Shown here: piece by piece, positions 1-14,035 of the stretch
How the letters are laid out: each line of letters starts with the position of its first letter
Numbering within the stretch: position 1 is the first letter of the stretch
The notes under the pieces: generated by a model
What the model saw: only the letters and a program-made list of their open reading frames with translations
Told to the model about the DNA's origin: nothing
Database searches by the model: none
Source: Sipunculus nudus
Lineage: Eukaryota > Annelida > Sipuncula > Golfingiida > Sipunculidae
Length of the DNA stretch: 64,000 nt
Direction: 5' to 3'
NCBI GenBank assembly: GCA_026874595.1
Contig: CM049309.1
Coordinates: forward strand, 55,526,079-55,590,078
Position numbers and translations under genes: made by a program

Positions 1-59
1 AACTATTCCATTTAATTGCCCCCATCCCAACTTTCAATTTTTGTGTGGGGTGTGTCTGT

Positions 60-90
<31 letters not shown>

Positions 91-287
91 GGGGGCTTCG
101 GTTCCAATGCCTTTAATATGTCATATGCCCCTTCCAATAAATATTTAAATGTTTAATATGAATAGAAATTAAGTACAAATAAAATGAAATATTAAAAACA
201 TTTTTGTGTGACGTCACAGGAATATAAAAAATATATTCCTTTATAAAATAACATTAAAACAGTAACATCTTCAAAAGATATTTTAAA

Positions 288-332
<45 letters not shown>

Positions 333-354
333 TTTATAAGTATATACTAAATAA

Positions 355-389
<35 letters not shown>

Positions 390-1127
390 TACATATATAT
401 ATTATAGTGTATATATAATATTGATATGTGTGTTTATATATGTTTATATTGTCATATATATTGTCTTTTCACAGGCTTTCTTATTAATTGTTGGTGTGGT
501 CCAATTTAAGTTTCATCATTTTACACAGCATGTTCATTTCTTTCGGGCCACCCTGTGTTCTGTGTGCAGTAAGACCCTGGCCGCTTGGAATAAAAGGGTC
601 AAGGCCAAGAAGTCATGTGTCGGATAAAACCCAAATCATTTCTTTTTCAGTGCAAATGTAACCCTGATTCAAACGACTTACAAGAATAATGATTTACTTA
701 CCTAGAACATGATCAAGGTAAGAGGAGGCAGGTTTTGCCTATATTTTATTGGAGACCCAACAGGATTTAATCCAATTCCAGTGAGAATACCAACTTGTCA
801 GCTTCTCAGTGCCATACAATTTATTCCTTTCATTCTTTATCAGTGGAACTTGAACATCATTGCAGTGGCATAAGACCAGTTAAATAGTTACATGGGCCAA
901 CACACCTTTGGTGCAGAGAATATCAAGTGCGAGCGTACATGTTTGGTCTGAGAGAGCATGTCACGCATAACTGAGCAGGGGCTGAAGTGCTGGACATGCA
1001 TGCACCGTCATGTTTTTTTCATAAATTATCAAACATAGGTAGGGCAATTCAAATAAGGAAACTTACAACGGTATTAAAAAAATATACCGGTATGTGTATT
1101 TAATATATATATGTGTGTGTGCATGTG

Positions 1128-1172
<45 letters not shown>

Positions 1173-1750
1173 TATATATTATCACTTAAATTACAAGTTG
1201 GTGCAATATGACATGAAGCCAAGTTGTTTTCCATGTGTGCACAATGTGTTCAAAAATAAAAGGTTCCCCTTCTTCTATTAAACAGTACAAAATTGTTTTC
1301 CCCTATAAAGAAAAAATGTTCCATTTCTTGAAAAATAGAATAACTCTTGGTAGTAAGTATTAAAACAGAACATTTCACTGGTAAAGTGGAAACTATTATT
1401 TTAGTAGAAGTAGTTTTAATAAGTAGTTATTCTATTATGACTTGTTTTCCTGCAAAAAAAATGCAAATTGAATCCCAGTGAATCAGCTTTGCCTGGGGCC
1501 TGCTTAATACAGATTCATACGGTATATATAGTATTTCTGAGTACCGGTAATTTTATGTTACAGATCCAGACACTGCCTCCATCAAGCTCGAGACCAAGTG
1601 GCTCCAGCATTAATAGCAGGAACTGAGAGAGAGGATGCACGAGTACATGGCAGAGACAGGGTGTCGAGGTTACCCTGGATTTGTGGAGAAAAAGGCCCAT
1701 GTTTGGATATAAAGTAAATGAGATATCTAAGGTTTGCTAATCCTGACAGC

Positions 1751-1874
1751 CAGTGCCGTCAATTTATGTTTAAGTTCCAGGACTCGGGGGGGGGGGGGTG
1801 GGGGGGGGGGGGAGTCACAGACACACACATAAGGGTCTGTATGACACATTTTCTAAATCCTGGATCCGCCCCTG
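1751..1874. mobile_element. MITE with GGATCCGCCCCTG end
   Basis: Right end CCTGGATCCGCCCCTG with a worn left counterpart, poly-G inside. Similar right ends occur at 11062-11077, 45148-45162 and 48999-49013, also next to G or C runs, so this is a dispersed family. Confidence 0.5.
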
Positions 1875-2689
1875 TATATGGGTAATTACTTCCTGATTTT
1901 CTATTAAAAAATCTATATTACAATCACTAGTCCTACCATTGAAAATACTCTTTCAGATGATACTATAATCCCAATGGATCTTTAGGCTAAAGGTAAACAA
2001 GTTACTAGTGACGTGTTGCATGCATGATCCTGTTTACAATGTACAGATTCTTCAACCTGAGAATAACAAGTCTCCTACAATAATAATATGAGAAGCCAGA
2101 GGCACCCAATCTTTTTCATCATGTAAATGATTTCATTATTTTACTTTGTGTAGGTGAATTCAACGTTTTATATAATACCTGATCTATCAGTAAACTATTC
2201 CAAGCAAACTGATTCTTGATTTGGCTAACTTGACATTCATAGGTAGAGGGAGACTTCTTTGGAATATATCTGGATGAGGAGGCATGATGGAGTTGATGGC
2301 TAAATGAGATGACATGGCAGCCATCCTGAAGGATAAGAACCAGGTGGCAGTGAAATACCCAGACAGCATGAAGATGTTAGCTGGTTTGAATTCATCTGAG
2401 CCATCAGCAGGTAATCTTGGACCACCTTATAAGTAGCTGTATAGTTCTTTTTGAAATATTGTACATGATTTTAATCTGTCTGCTAATCAGTTGAGTACGG
2501 TGGTACAAGCTTCAGTATCTTGTCCATCTTCTGTAACAATCATGGCTTTCATGGCCCGTCCAAGACAAGCACACTACTTCTAGGCTATGATTTTAACTTT
2601 CCACCTCCCAGGTATAAATCATGTGTTCTACCTGTTAGACTACAGAAGCTGCCTAAATTTTTTTTAGCTCAGCTGACTATACGTTATCT

Positions 2690-2925
2690 GAGCTATAGTC
2701 ATTGTCCATTGTCCGTCGTCTGTCCGTCCGATAGATTGGCACGTTTTGAAATCATTAGACCTATGAATCCAAAATTTGGCATACTGTTAGATGTCCCCAA
2801 AATCTCCTACCAAACCGGAAACTGGGTCACTGTGACTTCATTCCTTCGAGAAATTAAGGAAAAACCTCAGGTTTCCATTAAAAACCTATTATCACACTTC
2901 GGGACTGCCTTATATCAAAACCACT
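2690..2925 (+). repeat. Dispersed repeat, copy 1
   Basis: Shares an ordered set of blocks with 5838-6090: TATACGTTAT, GAATCCAAAATTTG, TAGATGTCC, TCACTGTGACT, GAGAAATTAAGGA. Moderately diverged. Confidence 0.6.
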
Positions 2926-4054
2926 GATCTGTCTGTTTTTCTTTCTTAATATTTACCAGAAGTACTGGTATTCTCCTATATATTTTCCATATACATGCTG
3001 GAAATTAAGTCTGTTAAGTGTAATTTCTTCAAGTTGTGGGCCCGAATATAATGGACTTTGTAAATTACAAATTCAGGAAATTTACTCACCTAACATGAAA
3101 ATTTTGGAAGCTAGAGACCTTTCGTTCAAGTATATAACTTTGTTTAAATCAAGATTCAATTGTATACCCAAGATTAGATCTGAATTATAAAATTTTTTTA
3201 AATTATTAGCATAAAAATAAAATCAGTACCTTCAATTTTGACCATGGCACGTTTTTTTTTTCCTGTGAGTACTGTTGATTAAATTTTCACAGCATGTAAA
3301 CTTAAGTATTTAATATGTTTAAACCTGAAATTAGAAAATAAAAGCTCAAAAATTAGGCTAATAATTGAATTTGTTTTGTTCAGGCTCCTATTATAGTCAC
3401 GTGCTTTGTCCAGATGCAGGCAGCCCACTCCTGGTCACTGGAAGTTAAGTTAGCTATGCCAGGGTTCCTGATTTGTTACAGGTCACTGGGGGAGATCCCC
3501 TGCTGTGACAGGTGTACAGTTATTCTCATATCAACTCCACCCCCCCCCCCTCCCCCCCCTCCCCCGCCAACCCTACCCACCAAGTGTTATGCAGTAATTG
3601 TTATTGTTTGCCCTGTATTTCCTCAACTGTAACGCTGTTTCCACTCCAATATACAAAACTTTCCTTGAATGAGTAATTCATTGAGTAATCCAGAAGAAGC
3701 CATTTGGGTTAATGTAGCCTTTTTAAAGAAATCAATTTCCTTTTAAATGATTTTAAAATATTAAAATTAAACCCATCAGTATGCATAAATTTATAAAATA
3801 TGAAGCAAATTACAGATAAATAAAGGCACAATTAAAAATTGTGAAATCTGATTCAAGTATTATTTTTAGATATTTATTGTTTTGCAAATTTAAAAGATAT
3901 ATTTGTGTGGTAAAAAAATAAATATGCATTTGTATGCATGATGTGGGGTTATCTGACAAGATTGAGATATATGATGATGCAATTTAGAATTATGAATTAA
4001 CTTTTATATTCAGATATATATGTTATATTGGGAATGTATAGAAATATATACTTA

Positions 4055-4660
4055 AAATTAAAAAAAATTGATGTGATAAAAAAATGAGGATCTAATACAA
4101 ACATTTGTTCATTATTTTCCTGCCTCAGCAGAAGATCAGGCTTTGTTTGCCATGTTAGTGTATGCAGAAGTGTTGTTAATCCCCTCCCCCCCCCCCCCCT
4201 GCTACCATTGATTCCTTTGCAACTGTGCAAGTGTGTAAAATTTATTTCATTAAAAAAAAATTGAATTAGAAAAAATTAAGATCTAATTGAAACACATTCT
4301 TGCTTCAGGAGAATGGAACATAAAGTAATCAGCTCTGTCTGTCCATCATCTCTCTGTTATCATTAAATATATATTTATTATGATATTTTTTCTATAAGCA
4401 CTGTTGAAATAACTTTCATATGCTGTATGTGTATGGATTTAAGCTATTTAAGTCTGAAATTTGAAAACTTATATACTCAATTGTGTAATATTTCAGATGT
4501 TAAACTTTAAAAAAATTGATATAATAAAAAAATTAAGAAATAATTGAAACATATATTATCAGCTTTGTTTGTCTACCAGTCTGTCTGTCCTTTTTTAAAA
4601 TATAAGTAATTGTGAATGAACTTTTTTATTCTATAAGCTTTGTTGAATTAAGTGAAAATC
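4055..4660 (+). repeat. Degenerate tandem repeat, ~200-250 bp units
   Basis: About three units start with TTAAAAAAATTGA near 4055, 4250 and 4505 and end in a GTCTGTCC-rich block. A related block recurs near 7490-7590. Confidence 0.5.
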
Positions 4661-5837
4661 CTATGTATATACACTTTGATAATACAGAGATGTTGTAACT
4701 CCGGTCATACCACCCCCACACCACCACCAAGTCCTTACACCTGTGGACTGGGAACATAAGTTATATTTCAACTGTATACATTTTATAAAATAAAAAATAC
4801 ATATATTTAATAATATAAAAAATATTAATAAAAAAATAGACCCAATCAAAAAAATGTGTAAACTACTGTACTGTCATCAATTTATCAAAAAGCCAACCAA
4901 TGATTATGGTAATAATATACATCTTATGTTCACAAACTGCTCACATGCTTTAATTTTAACATTAGAAAACACATGGTCAGGTCACAAAATATTATTTGCA
5001 ACAATTTCTTACTCATCTATACAAACCAATCATATCATCCAGCCATGGTCTATATTACCTCTTCTTATCAGACATTACCTCCATTTTCCGATTTTTACCT
5101 CAAGGTCAACTTCAGCTGAGCACTGTGACTGATGGATCCCTTGTTGTTTATACAGAGGTTCCAGATGGATTTTGAGAGTGACATGTATGTGACTTTTTAT
5201 AAATCTGCCCTCTTACATCTTTATATATGTATAATAAAGCTGATGTAATGGTCTCTTTTAAACCTGTTTCTGACTCATCATTAACATTTTAAACAGTTTT
5301 AAATGCATTTCATGGAGAAAAATGACTAATGGACACATTTAACTTTTAAATAGTCCCTTTATCAATCACTCCATATGATCACTCATGTGTTATGGTATAT
5401 ATATCTACAAGGAAGGTTATCAAACCAGTTTGCTTCAAAATCTTGACCACTGCATGATCAGCAGGATCATAATTTTCATAATGCCTGTGGACATTCCATG
5501 AAATTTGTTTATTGGTCAAGAAACTAAATTTTTCGTAGTAAATCTGTTATTGTCCTACAAGTCGACATTCTGTTATATTCCTGGTTTATTTCAGGTGCCA
5601 TTAGTGCTATGATGCTTCGTTTACTGCCAAAACTGATTCCAGCACAGAGGAAGAAATGCCAAGCCCACCATAGCAGAAGCAAAGGCAGCATTTATTGATG
5701 TTCAGAAGGTATATACTGATTTAGGCTTTAAGATTTCTTACAATTCTAGAAATAAGAGCTATCATTCAATTGAGAATAATCGATATTGTGTTAAAGGGAA
5801 TATTTATGTAGCACCATTTTTACCTCAGATGACTACC

Positions 5838-6090
5838 TGTATATACGTTATGTCAGATATAGCTGTGGTCATTTGGCCATTATTGGTCTGGTTGTCCAGC
5901 TCGATCTCCATTTACATGCCACGTTTCAAAACCACTGGACCAGTGAATCCAAAATTTGACATCCAGGTAGATGTCCTTATTTTCTAACAAACCTGAATAT
6001 TGGTCACTGTGACTACATTTTTTTTTATGAGAAATTAAGGAGAAACCTCCATTTTTCAGTAAAAGCCAATTGTTGCACTTTAGTGTCAAA
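5838..6090 (+). repeat. Dispersed repeat, copy 2
   Basis: Same block order as 2690-2925 on the same strand. Confidence 0.6.
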
Positions 6091-7136
6091 AATTGGGTCA
6101 AAATTGCACAATTTGTAGCAGTTATTTACCCAAATAAAATGTATCTTGTGAAAACATCAGGAAAGATATCGACTTACTTCACATGATAGATGTTGAAGAT
6201 AAAATTCGTTTTCAAGACTATAACAGATTTTTTTATAAAAAAAATTTCAAACATATAACAGATTTTTTTATAAAAAAAATTTTCAAGCATATAACAGATT
6301 TTTTTTTAAATTTTGTTCAAGCATATAACAGATTTATATATTTTTTTCTAGCACATAACAAATTTTTATAATCTTTTTAAGTTATTGTCATAAAGGTAAA
6401 ATCAGACCTTTAAATTTTGTCCAACCCTGACCATTGCACATTTGCTTTCCTGTCAGCACTGTTGACATTTTGTATGTACAAAATGCAAAGATTAAAACTA
6501 TTATAATATGAAAATTCGATAGCAATTTGTCAAAAACTGTAGGACATTGTGAACTTTATTCTGTGAGATACGGGCCGAAAACATAATTTTGAGCAGCCTG
6601 AAAGACTGACATGGCATATATTTAACCATTAGGCCATTCATACTCAATATCTAGGGAGGTCTCCTTTGAATCCTGAAGTTTGGACACTATGACTAATGTT
6701 CTGTGAACTCTAAGAAAGTACATGGTTTTAGCATTGAAATTCAGATAAGCAAAACAAATATGTTTGGAACTTTCTAACTTTGAAATTTTGGAAATTGGGC
6801 AAATCTCCATCACCTGAAATCATGTTATGATGACCCATATTCTATTGTATTTCTTCTTATATTATTGTACAATTGCAAGATATGCACAAAGTCTGAATTC
6901 TGTTACAGTACATATTTAATCAATAATGAGTACATTTATACTTGTAGGCCTACCTCGTTCAGACTAATTTAATATCCATTGATGATAGGTAGTATATCGT
7001 CATCAAGACAAACTGTTAACATGTAATTGCATGTTTTGTCACTGTTTAGGTCTCGCCCTCTTGTACTTCCTTGTGCATGAAGTATGCCTATATCACAAGC
7101 AGTTATAAGGGGTTGGATTAAAATTGCGTGTGTGTA

Positions 7137-7138
<2 letters not shown>

Positions 7139-7190
<52 letters not shown>
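7139..7190. repeat. (TA)n microsatellite
   Basis: Uninterrupted AT dinucleotides. Others of the same kind: 290-330, 1135-1168, 13797-13850, 34508-34561, 36372-36431, 39895-39936, 41537-41577, 55440-55484, 55957-56000. Confidence 0.95.
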
Positions 7191-7193
<3 letters not shown>

Positions 7194-8104
7194 GAACAGT
7201 ATTAACACGAACACATATTTTCATCTTTTATTATTAATGTGAAATTTGATGTATTTTCAGATCTAGAAATTCAGTTTCTAAATGTTTGATGAAGATCAAC
7301 AGTGACTGAGTTCAGTGTTGCTGTGTTTCTCAGACACCATGATGCATGCAGGCATATGGAATGAAGACAGTCATCAGGGAACAGTATTGACTGTAGACTC
7401 TTGTTTCATCATTTTATGAGTCAGGTATCCATGACACTGCACTTCCAGAGTACTTCAAACATATGTTAATCATTTTCCAGCTTCAGCAGGAAGGGAGATA
7501 AAGTGATTAACTCTGTTTGTCTACCTGTCTATCTGTCCATTTTTAAATTATCAGTAATTGTGAATTCATTTTCCTGAAATTCAGTTTTTAGCATTGGACT
7601 CTAGAATATCTTACTTGTATATATATGTTATTAAATGGAGGCTTGTGTCGCCAGTTGTGCAGTTACAAGTTGTGTACTGCATGCATGATTTAATTATATG
7701 TTACATTGTTATTTTACTGGACTTATTAAACAATTATTTTTATAAATATAATGCTCTTGTTTTGTGTCTACCATTTCAGACAAAAGGTTGATGTATGAAT
7801 GCAAGCTGGTTATCAGAGCACTTGTACTGCCACACAAATTGATATTTCCAATTTCATTACATTTCTACAATCAGAGGAACAGCAGTATCATGCAAAGTGC
7901 AAATTGTGTTTTATTTTGTTCATTTGACTGGCTGAGGAATATTCCTTGACATTACTTGGTACAAAGGTATATTTAATTCTTTTTCACCATGATATTTGAG
8001 CACACTGCATCACAATTTTATGCAAATTTTTTTTATGTTAGTTTTCAGGCAATTGTGGCTGAATTCAACTACATTTTGTAACCATTTCATATTTTGCTAG
8101 GGTA

Positions 8105-8408
8105 TTCAGTTGGTTCCTTCTTAACCAATTTTCTTGGTTGATTTTAACCAATATGGTCATCTGAATCAAATTGGTTGATTGAGTATTGGTTGTTTTCAAC
8201 TATTATTGTTGGTTGATATCAACCAATCACATGGTTGATTTCAACCAGTCACATGGTTGATTTCAACCAAAAAAATTGGTTGAAAAATCAACCAATAGGA
8301 ATCGGTTGAAATCAACCGGTTAATTGGTTGGACACATATCAACCGAGAAGACCGGTTGATTTCAACCAATTTTTTGGTTGAAATTAACCGATCCATTTTT
8401 AGAGTGCA
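8105..8408. repeat. GGTTGA/TCAACC palindromic array
   Basis: Dense alternation of GGTTGA and TCAACC on both strands, so the segment is self-complementary at many registers. Right end carries TTTTTAGAGTG, the reverse complement of the CACTCTAAAAA start of the element at 36969. Confidence 0.75.
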
Positions 8409-8429
8409 TGAGCCATGACAACGAATTAT

Positions 8430-9165
8430 AAAATGAGATAAAACCAATTATAATGTGTGATAACACAGAGACCGTCACAACATTTTATAATATGTGTAAA
8501 AAAGATAACGTGATAAATTAAAGACCGTGGCAACAAATTATACCTCAGATAAAACAAATTATAACGAGATAAAAGAAAGATTAACATGTGATAAAATAAA
8601 GAAAATGGCAACAAATTATAATATGTAATAACAAATTATAACATAAGATAAAACAAATTATAACATGGGATAAAAAAAAGACCGTGGCAACAAATAATAA
8701 TATGTGATAACAAATTATAACATGAGATAAAAGAAATAATAACCTGAGATAAAACAAAGAATAACATGTGATTATAACATGAGATAAAAGAAATAATAAC
8801 CTGAGATAAAACAGAGAATAACATGTGATTATAACATGAGATAATACAGATTATAACATGGGATAAAACAGATTATATCATGAGATAAAACAGATTATAA
8901 CATGAGATTAAACTGATTACTACATGAGATAAAAGAGATTATAACATGAGATAAAACAAATTACTACATGAGATAAAAGAGATTATAACATGAGATAATA
9001 CAAACCGTGATAGCAGTTTATACCTAGACTGACAGTGTTAACAATGGGTAACATTAAATAAAATAAGGACCGTTTTTACAGACGATAACATGAAATAAAA
9101 CAGGGACTGTTTTAACAAAATATAACATGAGATAAAACATATGCTGTGATAAAAAATCATAAACC
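8430..9165. repeat. ~22-bp tandem (satellite-like) array
   Basis: Many degenerate copies of ATAACATGAGATAAAACAAA with variants. No coding potential. Confidence 0.85.
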
Positions 9166-10028
9166 GCAAAATTACAAAACATACATTTTAGAATGACATA
9201 ATCTGTCTATCTAATGTGATTTCGTTTTTTAATATTAAGTTACTAGAGTCAAGCGGTTGCTGCATTTTATTCATTTGATAGTTATTAGTCTACATATATG
9301 AAGGCGACCAGTTTTGTGTACATTGTTTATGTATTTCCATTCCCGTAGCCTCGAGCTCCCCCCCCCCCTGAGGTCAGAGCATTCTAAGGCAAAAAAGTGT
9401 ACCGTAGTCTGTAGTGGGGGGGATTTTAAGGCATTCTTAGAGCATATTAAGGCGAAACAAAAATGTTGGCTATATTTGCAAGAAAGTTCAATTTGACTGG
9501 TGACTATCACCCAGTTACGTTAAAAATTAAGTTTCTGTGATTAGACCTAATATTATAAGAAAAATACCAACATGAATGCCAATTTATAGAATTTATTTAA
9601 AAAAACCCACATCGTTGGAGGGTGATTCCAACATCCCTACCCCCCCCCCCCTCCCCCCTACACACACACACCTTGGGCGCTAGGTCCCCTCGTTATGCTC
9701 GCTCTGACAACGCATTTACTGCCCCCTCCCCTACCCCCCCCCGACTTTCCTTAGGCTACGGCCCTAATATTTCACTCCCAGGATGAATTCGAAAAATTAG
9801 ATCTGGTTTGTCCCGGACTGATTGACAAGTTAAAGTGATCAGGTCCAATAACTTTACACTCCACAGTTAAGCTATACACTCGTGTGTTCACTTGCGTGTC
9901 AGGGTTAGAACGCTCAATCAAGTTTCGCTCTCCGCAATAATCAAACGTGTGCTGGAGCCAGAACCTCTGCTGATCAAGTAGACAGGCGTAGACAAAGAGG
10001 AACAGTGGAATCACGGACTTCCTATTCC

Positions 10029-10040
10029 ATGAAGGGCTCA
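10029..10040 (+). CDS. ENPP: Candidate first coding exon (M-K-G-S)
   Basis: ATG followed by three codons and a strong donor, GTAAGTAG, ending in phase 0 as the next exon requires. The upstream frame stays open for many codons, so nothing forces this ATG. No other ATG with a phase-0 donor was found by eye before 14190, but the search was not exhaustive. Only a cDNA 5' end would settle it. Confidence 0.25.
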
Positions 10041-12329
10041 GTAAGTAGAAAACAGTATGACTGATGAACTGACTTCATAATAATTCAAGACGTGATGGTA
10101 ATTTATATGCAGTGTGGCCCAAATCACCTGCACAGAATGTTACATTGGCCATACTACAAGGTATATATTATCTCGCAGTAGAACCAAGTGATGTAGTCGA
10201 GTTCAAATTACCAAGCGCAAGTCTGAGTCCAAGCCACTCGAGTCCAAGTGCAAGTCTCTGAAAAAGTGGACTCGAGTCAAAGTCCGGACTCGATTTCTTC
10301 ATCACTGGTTGACCCTATTTCGCTTTTATAATATGAATTATGCAGTTGTAATTCTCGATTTGTGCAGTTATAAAGTTCAAAGTTTTGTTCCCGTCATAGA
10401 CAGAGGAAACATTTATGCCCATGAGTAAATAAATTAACCGCTGACTTATATCAAGACCAGATACAGAAGGTAAGCTTAAGGAGCGCCTAGGGCGATGGTT
10501 TTAGGCCATGTTAACTAGACCGGCTCGATGAGCAAAACATCTTCAGTCAGCAAACACTGAAGGTACCTGTAAGATGGTTGGGTATATGTCCAGTTACGGG
10601 ACTTTCGTATAGTTTACATATATATATACATAAAGGTGAAAATACCTGGCCCCAACCTTGGCGCGTACCACCTTGAGCACAAATGCTGCGCCTAAATCTT
10701 CAGATAGGTTCCTAAGCTTACACGTTTCTTTTAATCTGGATCTGTCAATTAATTATAAACTCTAGTACTTTTTAAACAACATGTTTTAAAAAGCATATAT
10801 ACATTCGTGGAGAATATTCAAATACAGAAGAATCAGTTACTGCACGTATACATGTATAATGTCGCTTTCCCTTTTATTCAGTAGTCAAATATAAATTAAA
10901 AGGATCGGCCACATACTGAATGTACAGTGATGATTTGCCACACTTGCAGATATCAAGTTTCAAGACTTTAATGATTGGATTCAATCAATTTGAATCCAAA
11001 TCCAGGAGCGGGATGGATGGGGGGGGGGGGGGGGCATGACTCACCTTCTCCTTGGATACACGCTGAATACGCCCCTGCTCTCATGAACGAAACGTATTTG
11101 TATAGCCAACATACACAACATAATCGATACTTTCATTTAAATTTGTAATGTACCTGGCAAAATAAAAAAGGATATGAGGATATATCATCCCCAATTATTT
11201 CAAGGTGGCTTCCTAAATAGAGTTATATATATAACTCAACATGGGACATCTTAACGTGAATCCTTCACTACAGGCAATTAATCTAAAAAAGTAAATGTCC
11301 CTTGGTACAGTCTTGGAGCAGCCACCTGTGGAGTGCAGAAAAGTGGGAATGTGCGTTGAAGGTGAAATATTTGATTAAACGGCGCGGCACATAAAAAAGT
11401 GTTTGGAACGGATCCTGACGTTCTATCACGTATGACACATGGACCTGGCATAACAGGCTGTAATCAGGGCAGATTTTATTTTCGTGGTGAGAGCACACTC
11501 ACACAGTGTTTCAATCTGAAGCCACAATCTCGAATCACACGAACCAGAGAATCACTCATGGGTCTGTTGCCACTGTTGGGTGCACAAAAGCGTACTTGTG
11601 GTTAAAACTTTTGTGAAGATGTTCGTGCGGGGTAGAGCTGAAGTCTGTCTTACCTATACCAGTTAGATTTACATGAATTTATCATAATATCAGCTCAAAG
11701 TTGTTGAAGGTTTTCCAATGATTTTCTTTGAAGTGAACGATGTAAAGAATAACATACTATAAATCTAAGAAAATCAGACTTGCGGAAATTTGTTATTTTC
11801 AAAATATTATTTTTAAATGGCCGACAAGACTGTGCAACAACCATAAATTGTTCTTTTTTCATCCTAGAGTTGTAATTTTGGCACCATCTCTCAGAAATCT
11901 TGGGTCAAGAAATCCACTGAAACCAGCCGAAGCAGCGATGAGTAGTCACACGACTGATAAATCTATGGTGGCGTCCGAAATGGTCGCAAAATGCCTAATA
12001 CAAAATAACCGCTGATTACACGCAAAATAGGTATCTTACACACTGATTCGTCAATACGAATGCCCCGCTGTTTTAGATCCCATGATCTCAGTGCATGCAC
12101 AACACCGCAGGTGATGCCATCACCTTCATCTTTAACGGGGTCACGCTCTTTTTCACTCACGTATTGTCACAGCTCATAAACGACAGTGTCCGACCACATG
12201 ATAGCTCCGGTCTGCTGGTTTCCAATGGATGGGTGAATATGGCGAACGGTGTAAAAAGACACGTTTGTATGTGTGTGCCCTCTGAAACAAAACCTTTGAA
12301 ACACCGAAGCATCGTCTTTCCTCAATATT

Positions 12330-12416
12330 AATTATAATAACAACAATAATAATAACAACAACAACAACAGCAATACTACTATTACTACTACTATTACTAC
12401 CACTACTACTTCTATT
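12330..12416. repeat. AAT/ACA/ACT trinucleotide repeat
   Basis: Imperfect run of AAT, AAC and ACT triplets. Confidence 0.8.
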
Positions 12417-12547
12417 AAATGTAATAACTAGAAATTTCTGGCATCGGAGTTGCCAGAGTATCCCCAGACAAATCAGACATAGGCCTACCCCCTCTGAAAT
12501 AGGCCCTTTCTTCAGAAGCATATACTGTCATATATACTTCACTGTCT

Positions 12548-12722
12548 TGACAAGGCCAAGGTCACCAGGGTCAAGGTCACAAATGTTTGAACTTGTCAGA
12601 AATCTCTTGTCAGAAAAAAAAATCTCGGAAAAAAGTTGTGGGGTTCACAAAATTCTACGTTTCTTCAGATTTACCTGGGAGCCCAAGGTCAAGGTCACTA
12701 ATCTTGAAACAAATCTGACATC
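12548..12722. repeat. CAAGGTCA repeat cluster
   Basis: Several copies of AAGGTCA in direct orientation (CAAGGTCACC, TCAAGGTCAC, and TCAAGGTCAC again near 12690). Confidence 0.6.
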
Positions 12723-13371
12723 TTCCCGCTAAAGATCGTTCCCGCTCGAAACAAATTTCTTCATCATACTGGCACTGTGGAACGACCGGGACTACTTGTC
12801 TCAATTGTCAAACTTTAAAATCAAAATTGGCTACATTTCAAGGAGACCTCTTCTGTTTGAATACACATGGGTATGCTTACCAATATAACTTATTCCTTGA
12901 AGCCATTACCACAAATCACCCATGTTTTTGAATTTGTCTTGAAACAATTCTGATCCGACATATTTGAACTGACTACAACAACCTCTTCACGACATTTTTA
13001 CCTACGCCGCTGGTGTATGTAGAAGCCACAGTGCATTGTTGGGGTGAGATTGTGACGCCCTAAAACACTAAACAGCATAGCCGTACTCCCGTGGCAGACG
13101 AGTTCTGAAGTGTACTTTAAACTTTGTAAAAATAGTTACTTTCAGATTACGGTGTCCATGCGAATTTAAATGCACATATCCGCTCTGTCCATTAATTTCT
13201 CTTCTCGCAGAAGTAAATAGAACAGAAATTAACTGAGTTCACTTAGTTTATGATAAACGGAAAGTCTTTTAATAAGACGTATTCTAAAAAGAAAGTAAAG
13301 TAAGACTTTGTGGCTCTTGTGAGGCCTTACTTTTGCAAAATGAAAAGTAAGACTACTGCCGAATTCTGAGG

Positions 13372-13578
13372 CTCAGGGTGAGAGCACAAGTGATCAAAGC
13401 CGGTAAGATCTTGAGTTTGAATATTAGTCGAGGCGGTGAAAATTTTCATGGTCGGCCCCTATCCAAGTTGGGCGCTCTGTAGGCTTAATGGGAAGGTTGT
13501 ACCAAACGGCTGTGCTTCACGCATAAACGAGTGCACCTTTCGGGGGTTTCTTGGTGGTATAACCCAGCAATAGTTTGA
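13372..13578 (+). mobile_element. tRNA-derived SINE, copy 1 (degenerate)
   Basis: Matches 54655-54865 along its length: GAGAGCACA near the start, GAGGCGGTGA, the block GCGCTCTGTAGGCTTAATGG, AACGGC and a final AACCCAGCA. The tRNA-like head is worn. Confidence 0.6.
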
Positions 13579-13795
13579 TCACATATCCACGGCCCACAGG
13601 TGCAGTAGTCATCGGGCTTGGTTACAACCACGATATACAATGAAAGGAAGCGTGCGATACTGCCTTGTCAAGCAGTATATATATATATATATATTCCGTG
13701 CGGTACCAAGAAGATAACAGAAGGTAACATGAACATAACATGGCCTTGCATGGAGGATCTCGGGTACAACATAGAGTACTGCGGGCGTACCACAA

Positions 13796-13851
<56 letters not shown>

Positions 13852-14035
13852 GACTATGGGCATAATACTCCAGTTTAAAGTTTTGGGAGAACAATGGCAG
13901 GATCAAGGGCCTGATGGCTTCCATGGAGACAATTTATTGAATGAATTATAATATCCATGTGCAAAGTTTCATGCTTTTTGCCAAATGAGAGCAATTCTGG
14001 TGCTCAGCCGCTGTACTAAACAGGGATGTTAGCAT

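Larger units (their letters stand above)
1..10000. other. Upstream intergenic region
   Basis: No supportable gene. Holds (TA)n, poly-G and poly-C runs, two diverged copies of a dispersed repeat, a degenerate ~200-250-bp tandem repeat, a GGTTGA palindromic array and a ~22-bp tandem array, listed separately. Two exon-like but stop-interrupted stretches are noted under findings. Confidence 0.6.

Noticed and set aside
8430-9165. Possible CRISPR-like array
   Set aside because: Repeats are contiguous and degenerate with no unique spacers, in a eukaryotic context: a satellite-like array.
11283-12331. Overlapping open frames on both strands suggesting a transposase
   Set aside because: No conserved catalytic pattern or consistent frame could be followed.
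13609-13924. Open frames of 84-100 residues on both strands
   Set aside because: Produced by a long (TA)n that is open in several frames at once.
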